Origin: Rikenellaceae bacterium
Lineage (GTDB): Bacteria; Bacteroidota; Bacteroidia; Bacteroidales; Rikenellaceae
Assembly: GCA_015059925.1 (NCBI GenBank)
Contig: SUZL01000013.1
Coordinates: 1-58,579, forward strand
DNA: 58,579 nucleotides
Direction: 5' to 3'
Shown here: positions 7,644 to 16,181 of the stretch, in pieces
Layout: every line of letters starts with the position of its first letter
How positions within the stretch are numbered: the first letter of the stretch is position 1
Made by a program: the position numbers and the translations under genes
Notes under the pieces: generated by a model
The model's database searches: none
Seen by the model: the letters and a program-made list of their open reading frames with translations, nothing else
Told to the model about the DNA's origin: nothing

Positions 7644-8942
7644 ATGCACAAACCCCTGAAATTCCTCTACGACCTGCTGCTGCCCATCTCGCGCATTCCG
7701 GGCCTTGGGTGGACGGTGCGACCGCTCAAGCTGGTGATCTACACCCTTGAGGGCCTTCTGGCGCACGGCACGATGGATATGGGTGCTGCGCTTACGTTCT
7801 ACGCTCTGATCTCGATTGTACCCGTTCTGGCGCTGGTCTTTGCCGTGGTGAAGGGCTTCGGGCTGGCCGAGCGGCTGGTCGATAACCTCTACTCGCTGCT
7901 GCCGCAGATGCCCGAGGTGGTCGATTATGTGGTCGATTTCGCTACGCGGGCGCTGGAGCGCACGCAGGGGGGCGTGGTGGCTACGGTCAGCTTGATAACG
8001 CTCTTCTGGGCCGTCATCCGTATGTTCGAGTCCATCGAGGCCAACTTCAATAAGATCTGGGAGGTGAAATCGACACGCTCGATCGTGCGCAAGTACAGCG
8101 ACTACATCTCGGTTGTCATCATCGCGCCGCTGCTCTGGATCGTCGCCACCTCGATCAGCTCCTACGCCCGCCAGATGCTGGGCCTCGAGGAGTCGATGTG
8201 GCTGCAGCTGGCCGCCAAGTTCACCTCGCTGGCCGTTGTGTGGCTGATGTTCACGCTCATCTATATGGTGCTGCCCAACTGCAAGGTGCGCCTACGCTCG
8301 GCCCTTATGGCGGGCGTTGTGGCGGGAACGTGCTTCTTCCTTTTTCAGGCGCTCTACGTCTATCTGATCAGGTGGATGACCTCATATAGCGCCATCTACG
8401 GCAGCTTCGCCGCCTTGCCGTTGTTCCTGCTCTGGATGCAGAATTCGTGGAGTATCCTTCTGATTGGCTGCGAGCTTTCGTTCGCCCTGCAGAACGAGAA
8501 ACGCTTCGACGAGGAGCGCACGCTGCCCGAAGTGAGCTACGACACACAGCGCAAACTTATGCTCGCCATCACCATCCTCGTGGCCCGCTCATTCCGCTCG
8601 GGCGAGGGTGCTGTGCCGCTCATCACGATCCGCGAGGGCTTGGGCCTTCCCGCCCGCATCGTGAGCAAACTCACCTCGAGGCTCGTTGCGGCCGAGGTGC
8701 TCAACGAGGTGCGCTGCGACGAGGAGGAGTACGACGTGGCCTACGCCCCTGCGCGGGATTTGGCATCGCTACGGGTGTGCGACGTGCTGGAGGCTGTGGA
8801 TAGCTATGTCGAGGGATCGACCGAGAGCCTCTGCCGTACGAAGGATGCGCTCACAAGTGAAAGGAAGATCGAGGAGCTGAAGGCGGCCATTGCCGTGGGG
8901 GATGCTAACTTATTGATAATTGATTTGATAGATGGAAAATAG
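7644..8942 (+). CDS. YihY/BrkB-family inner-membrane protein
   Basis: 432 residues. The first ~290 hold six predicted membrane segments, including the family-typical GAALTFYALISIVPVLALVFAV (interrupted here for length: residues about 50-72), LITLFWAVIRMFESIEANFNKIWEV and the GSFAALPLFLLWMQNSWSI stretch. The last ~140 residues are soluble, charged and look like a winged-helix domain, common in the Bacteroidetes version. The family was once annotated as ribonuclease BN, which is wrong. Its function is unknown; transport or envelope roles are proposed. It overlaps the next gene by 11 bases. Confidence 0.85.
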   Translation: MHKPLKFLYDLLLPISRIPGLGWTVRPLKLVIYTLEGLLAHGTMDMGAALTFYALISIVPVLALVFAVVKGFGLAERLVDNLYSLLPQMPEVVDYVVDFATRALERTQGGVVATVSLITLFWAVIRMFESIEANFNKIWEVKSTRSIVRKYSDYISVVIIAPLLWIVATSISSYARQMLGLEESMWLQLAAKFTSLAVVWLMFTLIYMVLPNCKVRLRSALMAGVVAGTCFFLFQALYVYLIRWMTSYSAIYGSFAALPLFLLWMQNSWSILLIGCELSFALQNEKRFDEERTLPEVSYDTQRKLMLAITILVARSFRSGEGAVPLITIREGLGLPARIVSKLTSRLVAAEVLNEVRCDEEEYDVAYAPARDLASLRVCDVLEAVDSYVEGSTESLCRTKDALTSERKIEELKAAIAVGDANLLIIDLIDGK

Positions 8943-9720
8943 AGAGATACATAGTGTTGTTGTCGTCGGTAGCGGCAACGTGGCCGAATCCATCGCCATA
9001 GCCGTTGGCGAGTGCCCCGCGCTGGAGCTTCGTCAGGTCGTGGCACGCAATGCTGAGCGTGCCGCTCAGGTGGCTCAGTTGGCCGGTACGGCGTGGTGCG
9101 GCGATTTAAGCGAGGCGGCACGGGCCGACCTCTACATCATTGCCGTGAGCGATCGCGCCGTCGGTGAGGTGGCTACGGCGTTGCGCCGAGCCGAGGGCTC
9201 CGTTGTGGTGCATACGGCAGGCAGCGTCGAGCGCGGCGTCTTGGGCGAGGAGCAGACGGGCGTGCTGTACCCCTTCCAGACCTTCACCGCAGGTCGCCGA
9301 GTCGATTTTTCGGCTGTGCCGCTCTTTGTCGAGGGTGTGGACGAGGCGACCACCGCCGCCATCGAGCGTGTGGCTAAGGCGCTGAGCCGCAGAGTCTATC
9401 GCGCCTCGTCGGCACAACGTCGTGAGGTGCATCTGACGGGCGTTCTGGCCTGCAACTTCGTCAATGCGCTCTACGCTATGGCGGCCGACCGCCTCGAGGA
9501 GTGTGCTTGTTTGCCGTTCGATGTCCTGCGGCCGCTCATCGCGCAGACGGCCCGCAAGGCCACCGAGGCCGACCATCCCCGCCGCGTGCAGACGGGCCCT
9601 GCCGTGAGGGGAGATTTCTCGGTTGCCGAGCGCCACGAGGCGATGCTCCGAACAGAGCGCGAGAAGGAGATTTATAAACTACTAACCGAATATATATGGG
9701 AAACTTCAAAGAGGATATAG
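8932..9720 (+). CDS. Rossmann-like / DUF2520 protein
   Basis: 262 residues with an N-terminal NAD(P)-type nucleotide fold: VVVVGSGNVAESIAIAV contains the glycine-rich turn, and ADLYIIAVSDRAVGEVA is the fourth strand. The C-terminal helical DUF2520 domain includes REVHLTGVLACNFVNALYA. The family is related to pyrroline-5-carboxylate and F420-dependent reductases, but no substrate is established. It starts inside the end of the upstream gene and overlaps the KdsC-like gene by 25 bases, so translation of the three is probably coupled. The pairing with a KdsC-like gene is common in Bacteroidetes. Confidence 0.85.
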   Translation: MENREIHSVVVVGSGNVAESIAIAVGECPALELRQVVARNAERAAQVAQLAGTAWCGDLSEAARADLYIIAVSDRAVGEVATALRRAEGSVVVHTAGSVERGVLGEEQTGVLYPFQTFTAGRRVDFSAVPLFVEGVDEATTAAIERVAKALSRRVYRASSAQRREVHLTGVLACNFVNALYAMAADRLEECACLPFDVLRPLIAQTARKATEADHPRRVQTGPAVRGDFSVAERHEAMLRTEREKEIYKLLTEYIWETSKRI

Positions 9721-10235
9721 CAAAGGTCAAGGCCTTTGTTTTCGATGTGGATGGCGTGATGACCGATGGCGGCATTATGCCCATCGGCGACGGATCGGAT
9801 TTCATCCGCAAGTACAACGCCAAGGATGGCTATGCCATAGCCTACGCCGTGCGTCGCGGCTATAAGGTCTGCATCATCTCGGGCGGCCACGGCAACCTGC
9901 TGCGCTCGCGTATGGAGCGTCTGGGCGTAACGCGAATGTACCTGAGTTGTATGGATAAGATCAAGGCGATGAACGAGTTTTTCGCCGACTACGACATCGA
10001 CCCCGCCACGACGATATATATGGGCGACGACATCCCCGATCTGGAGTGTATGGAGCTGGTCGGCATACCCGTATGCCCGGCCGATGCCTGCTCGGAGGTT
10101 ATCGAGGCGTCGCGTTACGTCTCGGAGTTCGGCGGCGGCCGAGGTGCCGTGCGCGACATCGTGGAGCAGGTCTTGCGCTCGCAGGATGAGTGGGCGAAGG
10201 ATCGAGTGGGAGTTTTGGGAGTAGCATCGCGATAA
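9696..10235 (+). CDS. KdsC-like HAD phosphatase (KDO-8-P phosphatase family)
   Basis: 179 residues, the usual length for this tetrameric HAD subfamily without a cap domain. Motif I is FDVDGVMTDGG, motif II is CIISGGHGN, the conserved lysine is in SCMDKIKAM, and motif III is YMGDDIPDLECM. These fit 3-deoxy-D-manno-octulosonate 8-phosphate phosphatase, which acts in the cytoplasm in synthesis of the lipopolysaccharide inner core. A related sugar-acid phosphatase function is possible because other kds genes are not in the window. Confidence 0.87.
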   Translation: MGNFKEDIAKVKAFVFDVDGVMTDGGIMPIGDGSDFIRKYNAKDGYAIAYAVRRGYKVCIISGGHGNLLRSRMERLGVTRMYLSCMDKIKAMNEFFADYDIDPATTIYMGDDIPDLECMELVGIPVCPADACSEVIEASRYVSEFGGGRGAVRDIVEQVLRSQDEWAKDRVGVLGVASR

Positions 10236-10256
10236 TTCAAAATGTAGAATCCAAAA
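10236..10256. repeat. Degenerate heptamer repeat forming a start codon
   Basis: TTCAAAA, TGTAGAA, TCCAAAA are three units of the TKCARAA family. The last A plus the following TG makes the ATG of the next gene. Confidence 0.7.
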
Positions 10257-10762
10257 TGAGCAACGAAAATTTTTTCCGTCGTCAGCGGGTGTTTGACTTT
10301 CTGGCGGCGCACGATATAGAGTACTCGGTCTATGAGCATCCCGAGGCACCCACCATCGAGATTGCGCGTCAGTATTGGCACGCCGACGGCTCGAAGCATT
10401 GCAAAAACCTCTTCTTCCGCAACCACAAGGGCAACCGCCACTACTTGGTTGTCTTCGACAGCGAGCAGTCGATGGCCATCCACGATCTGGAGCACCGCCT
10501 CCGTCAGGGCAAGCTCTCCTTTGCCTCGGAGCAGCGTATGGAGCGTTGGTTAGGCCTGCGCCCGGGCTCGGTGTCGCCCTTCGGGTTGGTCAATGACGAG
10601 GAGAATCACGTTCATCTCTTCCTCGACGCCAACCTGCTCAAATACCCCTCGCTGAGCTTCCACCCCAACGACAACACCGCAACGGTCGTAATCTCGCAGG
10701 AGATGTTTCAAAAGTATCTGGAGGCGGTGGGGAACTCGTATGAGTACATAGAACTATACTAA
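10256..10762 (+). CDS. YbaK/ProX-type aminoacyl-tRNA deacylase
   Basis: 168 residues of the 'prolyl-tRNA synthetase associated domain' family, which hydrolyses mischarged tRNA (for example Ala-tRNA(Pro)) in trans. Visible family signatures are YSVYEHPEAPTIEIA near the N-terminus, KHCKNLFFRNHKGNRHYLVV with the key lysine, and GSVSPFGLVND near the middle. ATG 10256 gives the normal family N-terminus. An upstream in-frame start at 10190 lies inside the KdsC-like gene and is rejected. A bidirectional terminator follows. Confidence 0.85.
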   Translation: MSNENFFRRQRVFDFLAAHDIEYSVYEHPEAPTIEIARQYWHADGSKHCKNLFFRNHKGNRHYLVVFDSEQSMAIHDLEHRLRQGKLSFASEQRMERWLGLRPGSVSPFGLVNDEENHVHLFLDANLLKYPSLSFHPNDNTATVVISQEMFQKYLEAVGNSYEYIELY

Positions 10763-10763
10763 A

Positions 10764-10786
10764 AAAGGGTGCGCACAGCACCCTTT
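10764..10786. terminator. Bidirectional terminator between convergent genes
   Basis: AAAGGGTGC (10764-10772) pairs perfectly with GCACCCTTT (10778-10786) around a GCACA loop, with A-rich sequence before and T/A-rich sequence after. It separates the plus-strand operon from the minus-strand methyltransferase, which ends at 10788. Confidence 0.85.
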
Positions 10787-10787
10787 C

Positions 10788-11936
10788 CTATTTCAAAAAT
10801 ATCGTGTAGCACTTCCCCTCCACTCTCGTGAGCGCCAACCGTCGTTTGCTGCCGCTGCGCGCACCCGTTCGGCGGCGCACCTCATCCACGCCCATCGGAA
10901 AGTCGCGCACGAGAATATCCACGCCTACGCCCTTCAGTTCGCGTTTAAGAGCCTTTACGTCAAAGGGTTCGATCCGCTCGATCTGCTCCGCGCGGCCCAA
11001 CACCCCTTCGGGCTTTAGGCGGGCAAAGGCGAACGAATTTTCGCTCCACACATCGGCCACAGCGCCGAGCGTGTGTCGCACCAGTCGCGCCTTCTGCAAC
11101 GCCACGTCGGGCACAATCAGCCACCCATACTCCTCGGCGGCAAACCTCTCGGGCTTTGTCGCTGCCGACAGATCCCTTCGCAGCACCTCCACACGTCCGC
11201 GCCCGACAGCCTCGGCCGCCAACGCAGGCTCGCGCCCATCGGCATATATCATCACCTCCTTGCACTCGCCACCCACCGAGATAGCCTCCACGCCACAACG
11301 CCCGAAGAGTCGAAAAGCCTCCTCCACGTCGAACAGCGGCGAGCACTTTATCGCAACCCTCGGTGCGATGCGCCCTATCGCATCCCACATCGCTACCACG
11401 TTGGGCGAGCAATCCTCCAATCGCACGACGCGCTCTTCGGCGGCCGTGCGGCGGTCGGGATCGACATACACCCAGTCGAACTGCTCCTCCGCTCGCGCCA
11501 CATACTCCTCGGCCGAGGAGGTTACAACCTCGACATTCGTGATTCCCTGCCGACGCATATTCTCCCTTACGACCTCGGCCAGCACCTCGTCGCGCTCCAG
11601 CGCAACCACCCGCTCAAATCGCTTCGAGAGGGCCGCTGCATCCACGCCAAGGCCGCACGTTAAGTCGAGCAACCGTTTGCCGCTCAGGCGCTTCGCCTCG
11701 GCACTCTCCTCGCTCGACGACTGCTCGAAGGCACGCTGAGGGATTATCGCCCGCGCCTCATACAGGCGTGGCAACTTAAGGCGGGCACGTTGCAGATACT
11801 TCACCTGCGTCGAGACCTCGCGCGGGTGCGCCACGGCCTTGTCGAACGCAATGGCCAACGGGTCGCGGGTGATGTTCTGCTCGATGGCCTGCTGCACATC
11901 GGCCTTGAGGAGTATGGCGAGTTCGGCGGCTGTCAT
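10788..11936 (-). CDS. SAM-dependent methyltransferase, THUMP-like (PG_1098 type)
   Basis: 382 residues. After a helical N-terminus (TAAELAILLKADVQQAIEQN), the class I core shows motif I LLDLTCGLGVDAAALS, the acidic ALERDEVL, and FDWVYVDPDRRTA as motif IV. The C-terminal part matches the ferredoxin-like/THUMP-like region seen in Porphyromonas PG_1098 relatives, which suggests an RNA substrate. The target is unknown. The ATG at 11936 shares one base with the stop of the upstream DUF486 gene (TAATG), which fixes the start; a longer frame open to 12245 lies wholly over that gene and is rejected. Confidence 0.85.
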   Translation of the reverse strand: MTAAELAILLKADVQQAIEQNITRDPLAIAFDKAVAHPREVSTQVKYLQRARLKLPRLYEARAIIPQRAFEQSSSEESAEAKRLSGKRLLDLTCGLGVDAAALSKRFERVVALERDEVLAEVVRENMRRQGITNVEVVTSSAEEYVARAEEQFDWVYVDPDRRTAAEERVVRLEDCSPNVVAMWDAIGRIAPRVAIKCSPLFDVEEAFRLFGRCGVEAISVGGECKEVMIYADGREPALAAEAVGRGRVEVLRRDLSAATKPERFAAEEYGWLIVPDVALQKARLVRHTLGAVADVWSENSFAFARLKPEGVLGRAEQIERIEPFDVKALKRELKGVGVDILVRDFPMGVDEVRRRTGARSGSKRRLALTRVEGKCYTIFLK

Positions 11937-12304
11937 TACTTCATAAATACGAAATAGACGGCCAGCACGAGACAGCCAAATGCCGCCAAGTGATTCCAGT
12001 GCAGAGCCTCGCCTCGGAAGAATACGGTGGTAAAGACGGTGAAGATGATCAGCGTGATAACCTCCTGCATCACTTTGAGTTGCATCAGCGTGAAGGGGCC
12101 TCCGTTGTCGATAAATCCGATTCGGTTGGCGGGAATCTGGCACGAGTACTCGGCCAGCGCGATGCCCCACGAGAAGATGATTACCAGCCACAGAGGCCAC
12201 GACGAGATTAGCTTCATCTGCTGCAACTTCAGGTGGCCGTACCACGCGAAGGTCATAAAGACGTTTGAAACCACCAGCAGCAGGATGGTGTATAGAGCTT
12301 TCAT
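11936..12304 (-). CDS. DUF486 (DMT-type) small membrane protein
   Basis: 122 residues with four hydrophobic segments: an N-terminal LYTILLLVVSNVFMTFAW, SSWPLWLVIIFSWGIALAEY, VITLIIFTVFTTVFF, and LAAFGCLVLAVYFVFM. The WGIALAEY and PANRIG stretches are typical of DUF486. It resembles half of a drug/metabolite transporter, and such proteins often act as dimers, but no substrate is known. It is translationally linked to the downstream methyltransferase by a one-base overlap. A -7 box lies about 30 bases upstream. Confidence 0.87.
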   Translation of the reverse strand: MKALYTILLLVVSNVFMTFAWYGHLKLQQMKLISSWPLWLVIIFSWGIALAEYSCQIPANRIGFIDNGGPFTLMQLKVMQEVITLIIFTVFTTVFFRGEALHWNHLAAFGCLVLAVYFVFMK

Positions 12305-12330
12305 TTGCGTTAAGTATTTCTTTCGGGCGG

Positions 12331-12338
12331 CAAATTTA
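12331..12338 (-). promoter_or_regulatory. -7 promoter box for the DUF486-methyltransferase pair
   Basis: On the minus strand this reads TAAATTTG, fitting TAnnTTTG, 26 bases before the DUF486 start. It overlaps the last codon of comEC, so the pair can be transcribed separately. No clear -33 element was found. Confidence 0.5.
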
Positions 12339-13838
12339 ATACTTTTTTTCTATTGCCCACGCCGTGAGGGTGATAATTGCAAAAAGAATGTACGCCCCCG
12401 CGCACGCCCAACCCTCGGCCTGCCACTCGATGTTCATCCGCTCGGCCTCGGCACACCACGCCGCTGTGCTGTTCATTGCGCCAATGAGCGTCTCAATCAC
12501 TCCGCTTGCCACACCCTGCAACACTCCGATGGGGAGCAACACCCACACAACGACCGAACCTACGGCCGCCGCCGTCAGCGCAACCAATAGCGGCCCTGCC
12601 ACCACGCCCCAGAGCGAAAACCTTCCAAAGAGATATGCCACCAAAGGCGCCGTAGCGACTGAGGCCACGAGGCTCACCACAAATGCCGAGCGCAGCCACT
12701 CCATAGCCCACCACGCCGCCTGCCGCAACAATCCGCTGTTGGGGCGCTGAAGGCGTGTGCAGAGCGGTACGGCCCACTCGATGATGGCCGCAACGGAGAG
12801 AAAGGAGAGCAGAAATCCCGCGTCGTAGATCATCCTCGCATCCCAACAGAGCATCACTACGGCCGTGAAAAAGAGCGTGTTGGCCGATGTGGAGTGCGAC
12901 GATAGCTGGATTGCGGCCTGCATCACCGAGAACATCACGGCCGCCCTTATGATCGAGGGCGTGAAGCCCGCAACGGCGGCGTAGAGCCAAATCGCCACGA
13001 TCACCACCACGCACCTTACGACGTGTCCCCATCGTATGAGCGGCAGCCACCCCAGAAGCAACATTATCACCGCGCAGACAAAGCCGACGTGCAGGCCCGA
13101 TACGGCCAGCAGGTGTGCCGCGCCGGCGGCAGTGTAATCCTCTCTTATCGCGGGTGTTATCTCGCTGCGCTGACCTATCGCTACGGCCTTTGCCACGCGC
13201 TCGACATCATCCGACAGCCGCAGCCGCTCGATTCTCTGCTCGGCCACCGAGCGCAGACGGAGAGAAAGCGTAGGCGAGGAGTGCTGACGGAGGGTGATGT
13301 TGTAGGGGTGCAGCGCGAGTTGCCCCACAAAGCCCCGACGTGTCATATATCGTCCGTAACTCTGCTCGTTGTCGAATGCCCCGAGCTGCGCCGTACTGAC
13401 CACCCGGTCGCCCGATGCGAGCCCCACCACCGAGTCGGCCACGAAACGTATCGGCGCCGTTGTCCGCTTTGCGCCCTGCGCGCTCTGGTGGGCTACGACG
13501 TGGGCTGTGCCCATTATGCGGTCGCCGCGACGGGCGGTAATATCGTCTATTACGACCTCAAGTAGCTCGTATGGCTCGATGCGCTCTGAGAGGCTGCGCA
13601 GCGTTGTGGCCATCATCCCCGCTGTCAGCACCATACCCACAACGTAGAGGCTGACGGCTCGGCTCGATCGGAAGAGGTAAGCCCCCGCAGCACAAACAAC
13701 AAAGCCGATAGCCACACCCCACACAGGCAGGGCGTAGCCATCGGCTAAAAGAATGCCCACGACAAGCGGCACCAACGCTTTGAGCATCGGTCGGCGTTCG
13801 AGGTGGCGGAGTAACTTATCCTTGCTGAAGGTTATCAT
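12336..13838 (-). CDS. ComEC/Rec2-type DNA uptake channel, no nuclease domain
   Basis: 500 residues with many membrane segments. The N-terminal third has two segments and a soluble OB-like part (DUF4131 type, with GDRIMGTAHV and GDRVVSTAQL). The competence core contains HLLAVSGLHVGFVCAVIMLL and GFTPSIIRAAVMFSVMQAA, both family signatures. ComEC moves single-stranded DNA across the inner membrane in competent bacteria. The C-terminal metallo-beta-lactamase nuclease domain found in longer members is absent: the protein ends after a last membrane helix. No other competence gene is in the window, so a role in transformation is not shown. Confidence 0.88.
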   Translation of the reverse strand: MITFSKDKLLRHLERRPMLKALVPLVVGILLADGYALPVWGVAIGFVVCAAGAYLFRSSRAVSLYVVGMVLTAGMMATTLRSLSERIEPYELLEVVIDDITARRGDRIMGTAHVVAHQSAQGAKRTTAPIRFVADSVVGLASGDRVVSTAQLGAFDNEQSYGRYMTRRGFVGQLALHPYNITLRQHSSPTLSLRLRSVAEQRIERLRLSDDVERVAKAVAIGQRSEITPAIREDYTAAGAAHLLAVSGLHVGFVCAVIMLLLGWLPLIRWGHVVRCVVVIVAIWLYAAVAGFTPSIIRAAVMFSVMQAAIQLSSHSTSANTLFFTAVVMLCWDARMIYDAGFLLSFLSVAAIIEWAVPLCTRLQRPNSGLLRQAAWWAMEWLRSAFVVSLVASVATAPLVAYLFGRFSLWGVVAGPLLVALTAAAVGSVVVWVLLPIGVLQGVASGVIETLIGAMNSTAAWCAEAERMNIEWQAEGWACAGAYILFAIITLTAWAIEKKY

Positions 13839-13872
13839 CGACGGTGTTCCGTTTAGGTCGGTTTAGCGTCTA

Positions 13873-13880
13873 TAAAGGTA
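13873..13880 (-). promoter_or_regulatory. Possible -7 box for comEC
   Basis: On the minus strand TACCTTTA, one mismatch from TAnnTTTG, 34 bases before the comEC start, in the 52-base gap after the phage-like cluster. The A/T-rich run at 13881-13893 is the only other feature of this gap; no strong terminator for the cluster is seen. Confidence 0.35.
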
Positions 13881-13890
13881 ATGATTTTTT

Positions 13891-14292
13891 TTAGAATCCC
13901 GTAAGCGTGAACCCCTCCTCGACCTCTGTTCGTCGTGCTATGCAGCCATTCTCCACACGCGACATTGCCGCCACGATGGGGACCATAACGTGTCGAGAGC
14001 GGGTGTCGATCTCCTCATCGGGCAGCACGCCCGCCAGATCGCACACCGCCTCGATGTAGAGCGCCGTATGGTTCTCCGTGGGCGGGGCGTAGCGCGAGAT
14101 CATCTCGCGGATGCTCCTCAGGCCATACCTTACGCGATAGGTGTCCAGCAGGATGAACATTGCGCGATAGCCCATCGCCATCGACTCAAACTGTTTGAAG
14201 TCAGGGTCTTGCGACGGATGCTTCTCGCCTCGATAGCGCACCCTCGAGCGACGTATGTTGCCCGGGTTGCAGTTTCTTATTCCTCGACTCAT
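13891..14292 (-). CDS. P5-like phage muralytic/structural protein
   Basis: 133 residues. The N-terminal GIRNCNPGNIRRS, the FKQFESMAMGYRAMFILLDTY stretch (positions about 34-54) and ISRYAPPTENHTALYI match the 'structural protein P5' family of Bacteroidetes prophages, thought to cut peptidoglycan for entry or release. The start at 14292 is chosen because it begins exactly at the family N-terminus and overlaps the previous frame by four bases (ATGA), with a purine-rich GGAGGAG upstream. Upstream in-frame codons are rejected. It is the last gene of the phage-like cluster. The activity is inferred from the family. Confidence 0.75.
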   Translation of the reverse strand: MSRGIRNCNPGNIRRSRVRYRGEKHPSQDPDFKQFESMAMGYRAMFILLDTYRVRYGLRSIREMISRYAPPTENHTALYIEAVCDLAGVLPDEEIDTRSRHVMVPIVAAMSRVENGCIARRTEVEEGFTLTGF

Positions 14293-14486
14293 CTCTCCTC
14301 CTCTTTGTGTTTTCGGCGGGTGATAGCTATGCGGAGTCGGCTTCGTTGCAGGCCTCGCCCCGCAGGGTGCTCGCCCTCGGTGTAGTGTTGCACCGCCCAG
14401 CTCCCCGTCGTTGAGAGCAGCGAACGAAACCGCTCCACCAACCACTCCGCCACGTTACGAAATTTTCTGCACAACGCCTCCATCAA
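14289..14486 (-). CDS. Small basic protein of phage-like cluster
   Basis: 65 residues or 64 from the second ATG. The sequence is not recognised. It has an amphipathic N-terminal part (ALCRKFRNVAEWLVERF) and a very basic C-terminus (RSRLRIAITRRKHKEEER). It overlaps the upstream gene by 32 bases and the P5-like gene by four (ATGA), the packing expected of a real phage operon gene. A spillover reading frame is still possible because there is no homology evidence. Confidence 0.4.
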   Translation of the reverse strand: MMEALCRKFRNVAEWLVERFRSLLSTTGSWAVQHYTEGEHPAGRGLQRSRLRIAITRRKHKEEER

Positions 14487-14931
14487 TCGAGCAACGCCTT
14501 AGAATGTTCTCCGCCGAGCGGTATTCGGGTATCTCGGCCGCCTGCCGCTCCAGCTGCTGCGAGAGTCGCTTCAGCGCCGCACGCGCTCTCTTCAGCAGGG
14601 CCTGCATCAGCTCCTTGCGCGCCTTCTCATCGGCCGCCTTGCGATGCGATCCGGTGGGAACGCTCAGGCCTAACTGCGAGGTCGCGGCATTCAGACGCGG
14701 CTGCACGATGTAGCGGGTGTAGAGCGCAATGGCGGGCTTTATGTACCCCTCGCTAAGCTCCGAGTACTTGCCCTTGCCGACGGCCTGCAACAACTCCTCG
14801 CCCACGACGGGCCTAACCCAGCGCTCCGTAGCCGCATCAATATCGAGTGGCGATAGGGCCTCCGCAGCCACATACTCGCCATCGCCGAAGGCCAACGCGA
14901 TGACCTCCGACGGGGTTATAATCTCTGCCAT
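14455..14931 (-). CDS. Putative head-tail connector (DUF6712-like)
   Basis: 158 residues. The layout resembles small phage adaptor proteins: ITPSEVIALAFG at the N-terminus, RWVRPVVGEELLQAV, then YIKPAIALYTRYIVQPRLN, all in helices. A long charged helix (about 95-140) follows. Such proteins bind the portal ring on the inner side of the tail joint. It starts six bases downstream of the portal gene's stop, which supports the role. The family call is from pattern resemblance and is moderate. Confidence 0.55.
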   Translation of the reverse strand: MAEIITPSEVIALAFGDGEYVAAEALSPLDIDAATERWVRPVVGEELLQAVGKGKYSELSEGYIKPAIALYTRYIVQPRLNAATSQLGLSVPTGSHRKAADEKARKELMQALLKRARAALKRLSQQLERQAAEIPEYRSAENILRRCSIDGGVVQKIS

Positions 14932-14936
14932 AGCTA

Positions 14937-16160
14937 TCAGTTGATTTTGGTTACGTTGTACTTCGTGATCTCCGAGAGGTAGAGCTGCTGGCGCTCATCC
15001 TCCTCGTCGTACTCCAATCCGTCGGCCTTGCGCGCCTCCCACACCTTCATATAGATAGGCTTTGAGCGCGTGGGCGGACGATTGACAATCTCGAGCGACG
15101 ATGCGTCCACCGCCAGAATCTCTCGTATGCACTGCTTGACGGGTGCGAGCAGCTCCTCCTGCTCGGCCAGAATCACCGTGTTGAGCGCCACCTCATACTC
15201 GTGCAGGATGCGCTCGGCGCTGAAGCCTGCCGAGTAGTCCAAGCCGCTGAGCGAGCGGAACCACGAGTGGGCGATGACGATGTCGCTCGTAGCCTGATCG
15301 TGCAGCTTGCTCCAATCCCCCTCGTTGTTCGAGCCGACGGGTATGAAGCGCGAGTTGTCCTGCTCGCCCGCCTCGCGGATGACGAACATCACCTGTCCGG
15401 GGTTGCCCGCAAAGTGGCGCTCGGCCTGACGCACAATCTCGTCGGCCTCCTGCTCGGAGTCCGTCGCCGCGTCGAGCATCATAATGCCCGAGAGCTGGAA
15501 CGAGTTGTCCAGACGCGAGATGTTCCAGCAGTCGGTCTTGTAGGCGATGGCCGAGACGCCCATTCCCGCGATGTACTTCGGCACACCGTAGTGCGAGAAC
15601 ATCGGCTCATACTCCTTGTAATGCACCACCGAGCGCAGCGAGCCGTCGGCCTGCTTTTCGAATCGGGGGTAGAGCGGCAGCGTCGAGGCCTCCTCCTCGC
15701 GGAACGATTGCCAGTTGTGGTGCAGAATGACGTGCTCGTTGTCGCGCGCAAGGCGGCAGCGCGAGGCATCCTGATGGTAGAGCGAGAGGAACGAGTGCTC
15801 CTCGTCAGTTACCACCTCCAGAAAGGCATTTCCCATCAGCGCCTTGTCGAAGGCCAGTCGGCAGACCACCTCGCGCAACGAATCGCCCGCGCCGTTGGCT
15901 CGGCCGACAAGCTCCCTGAGGAGTGGCTCCTCGTCGTTGAACGAAAAACCCTTGCCGGCGATGTAGTCGGCCTTGTCGTTGATGATTCGGCGGTGGGTGG
16001 TCGATCGGCGCGACATCAGCGAGAGGGCGTAGGGCATCATATTGTCGTCGCCCCAGCGCCAGTAGCGGTCGCTCTGCACCGACTCGCTCGATATGGCAAA
16101 GAGCGACGATGGACGCTTGTTCTGGATGGCCACCACGCTCTGTGTTTTCTTCTTTCCCAT
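14937..16160 (-). CDS. Phage portal protein
   Basis: 407 residues. Portal proteins form the dodecameric ring through which DNA enters and leaves the capsid. Typical features are the N-terminal RYWRWGDDNMMPYALSLMSR, the following NDKADYIAGKGFSFN, the wing region FLEVVTDEEHSFLSLYHQDA, and the late AERILHEYEVALNTVILAEQ with IREILAVD after it. The length is on the short side but complete; there are no frameshifts. It lies between the capsid-side gene and the connector-like gene as expected. No large terminase gene, which would normally sit next to it, is present. Confidence 0.85.
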   Translation of the reverse strand: MGKKKTQSVVAIQNKRPSSLFAISSESVQSDRYWRWGDDNMMPYALSLMSRRSTTHRRIINDKADYIAGKGFSFNDEEPLLRELVGRANGAGDSLREVVCRLAFDKALMGNAFLEVVTDEEHSFLSLYHQDASRCRLARDNEHVILHHNWQSFREEEASTLPLYPRFEKQADGSLRSVVHYKEYEPMFSHYGVPKYIAGMGVSAIAYKTDCWNISRLDNSFQLSGIMMLDAATDSEQEADEIVRQAERHFAGNPGQVMFVIREAGEQDNSRFIPVGSNNEGDWSKLHDQATSDIVIAHSWFRSLSGLDYSAGFSAERILHEYEVALNTVILAEQEELLAPVKQCIREILAVDASSLEIVNRPPTRSKPIYMKVWEARKADGLEYDEEDERQQLYLSEITKYNVTKIN

Positions 16161-16181
16161 AGTCTAATGTTTTGATTTATA

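Noticed and set aside
10788..12245. Long minus-strand frame of 485 codons
   Set aside because: Its first 103 codons lie over the DUF486 gene in another frame and read as non-protein. The real methyltransferase starts at 11936.
14293..14445. Longer start for the P5-like protein
   Set aside because: Adds a Pro/Ala-rich stretch overlapping two other genes; the family begins at GIRNCNPGN.
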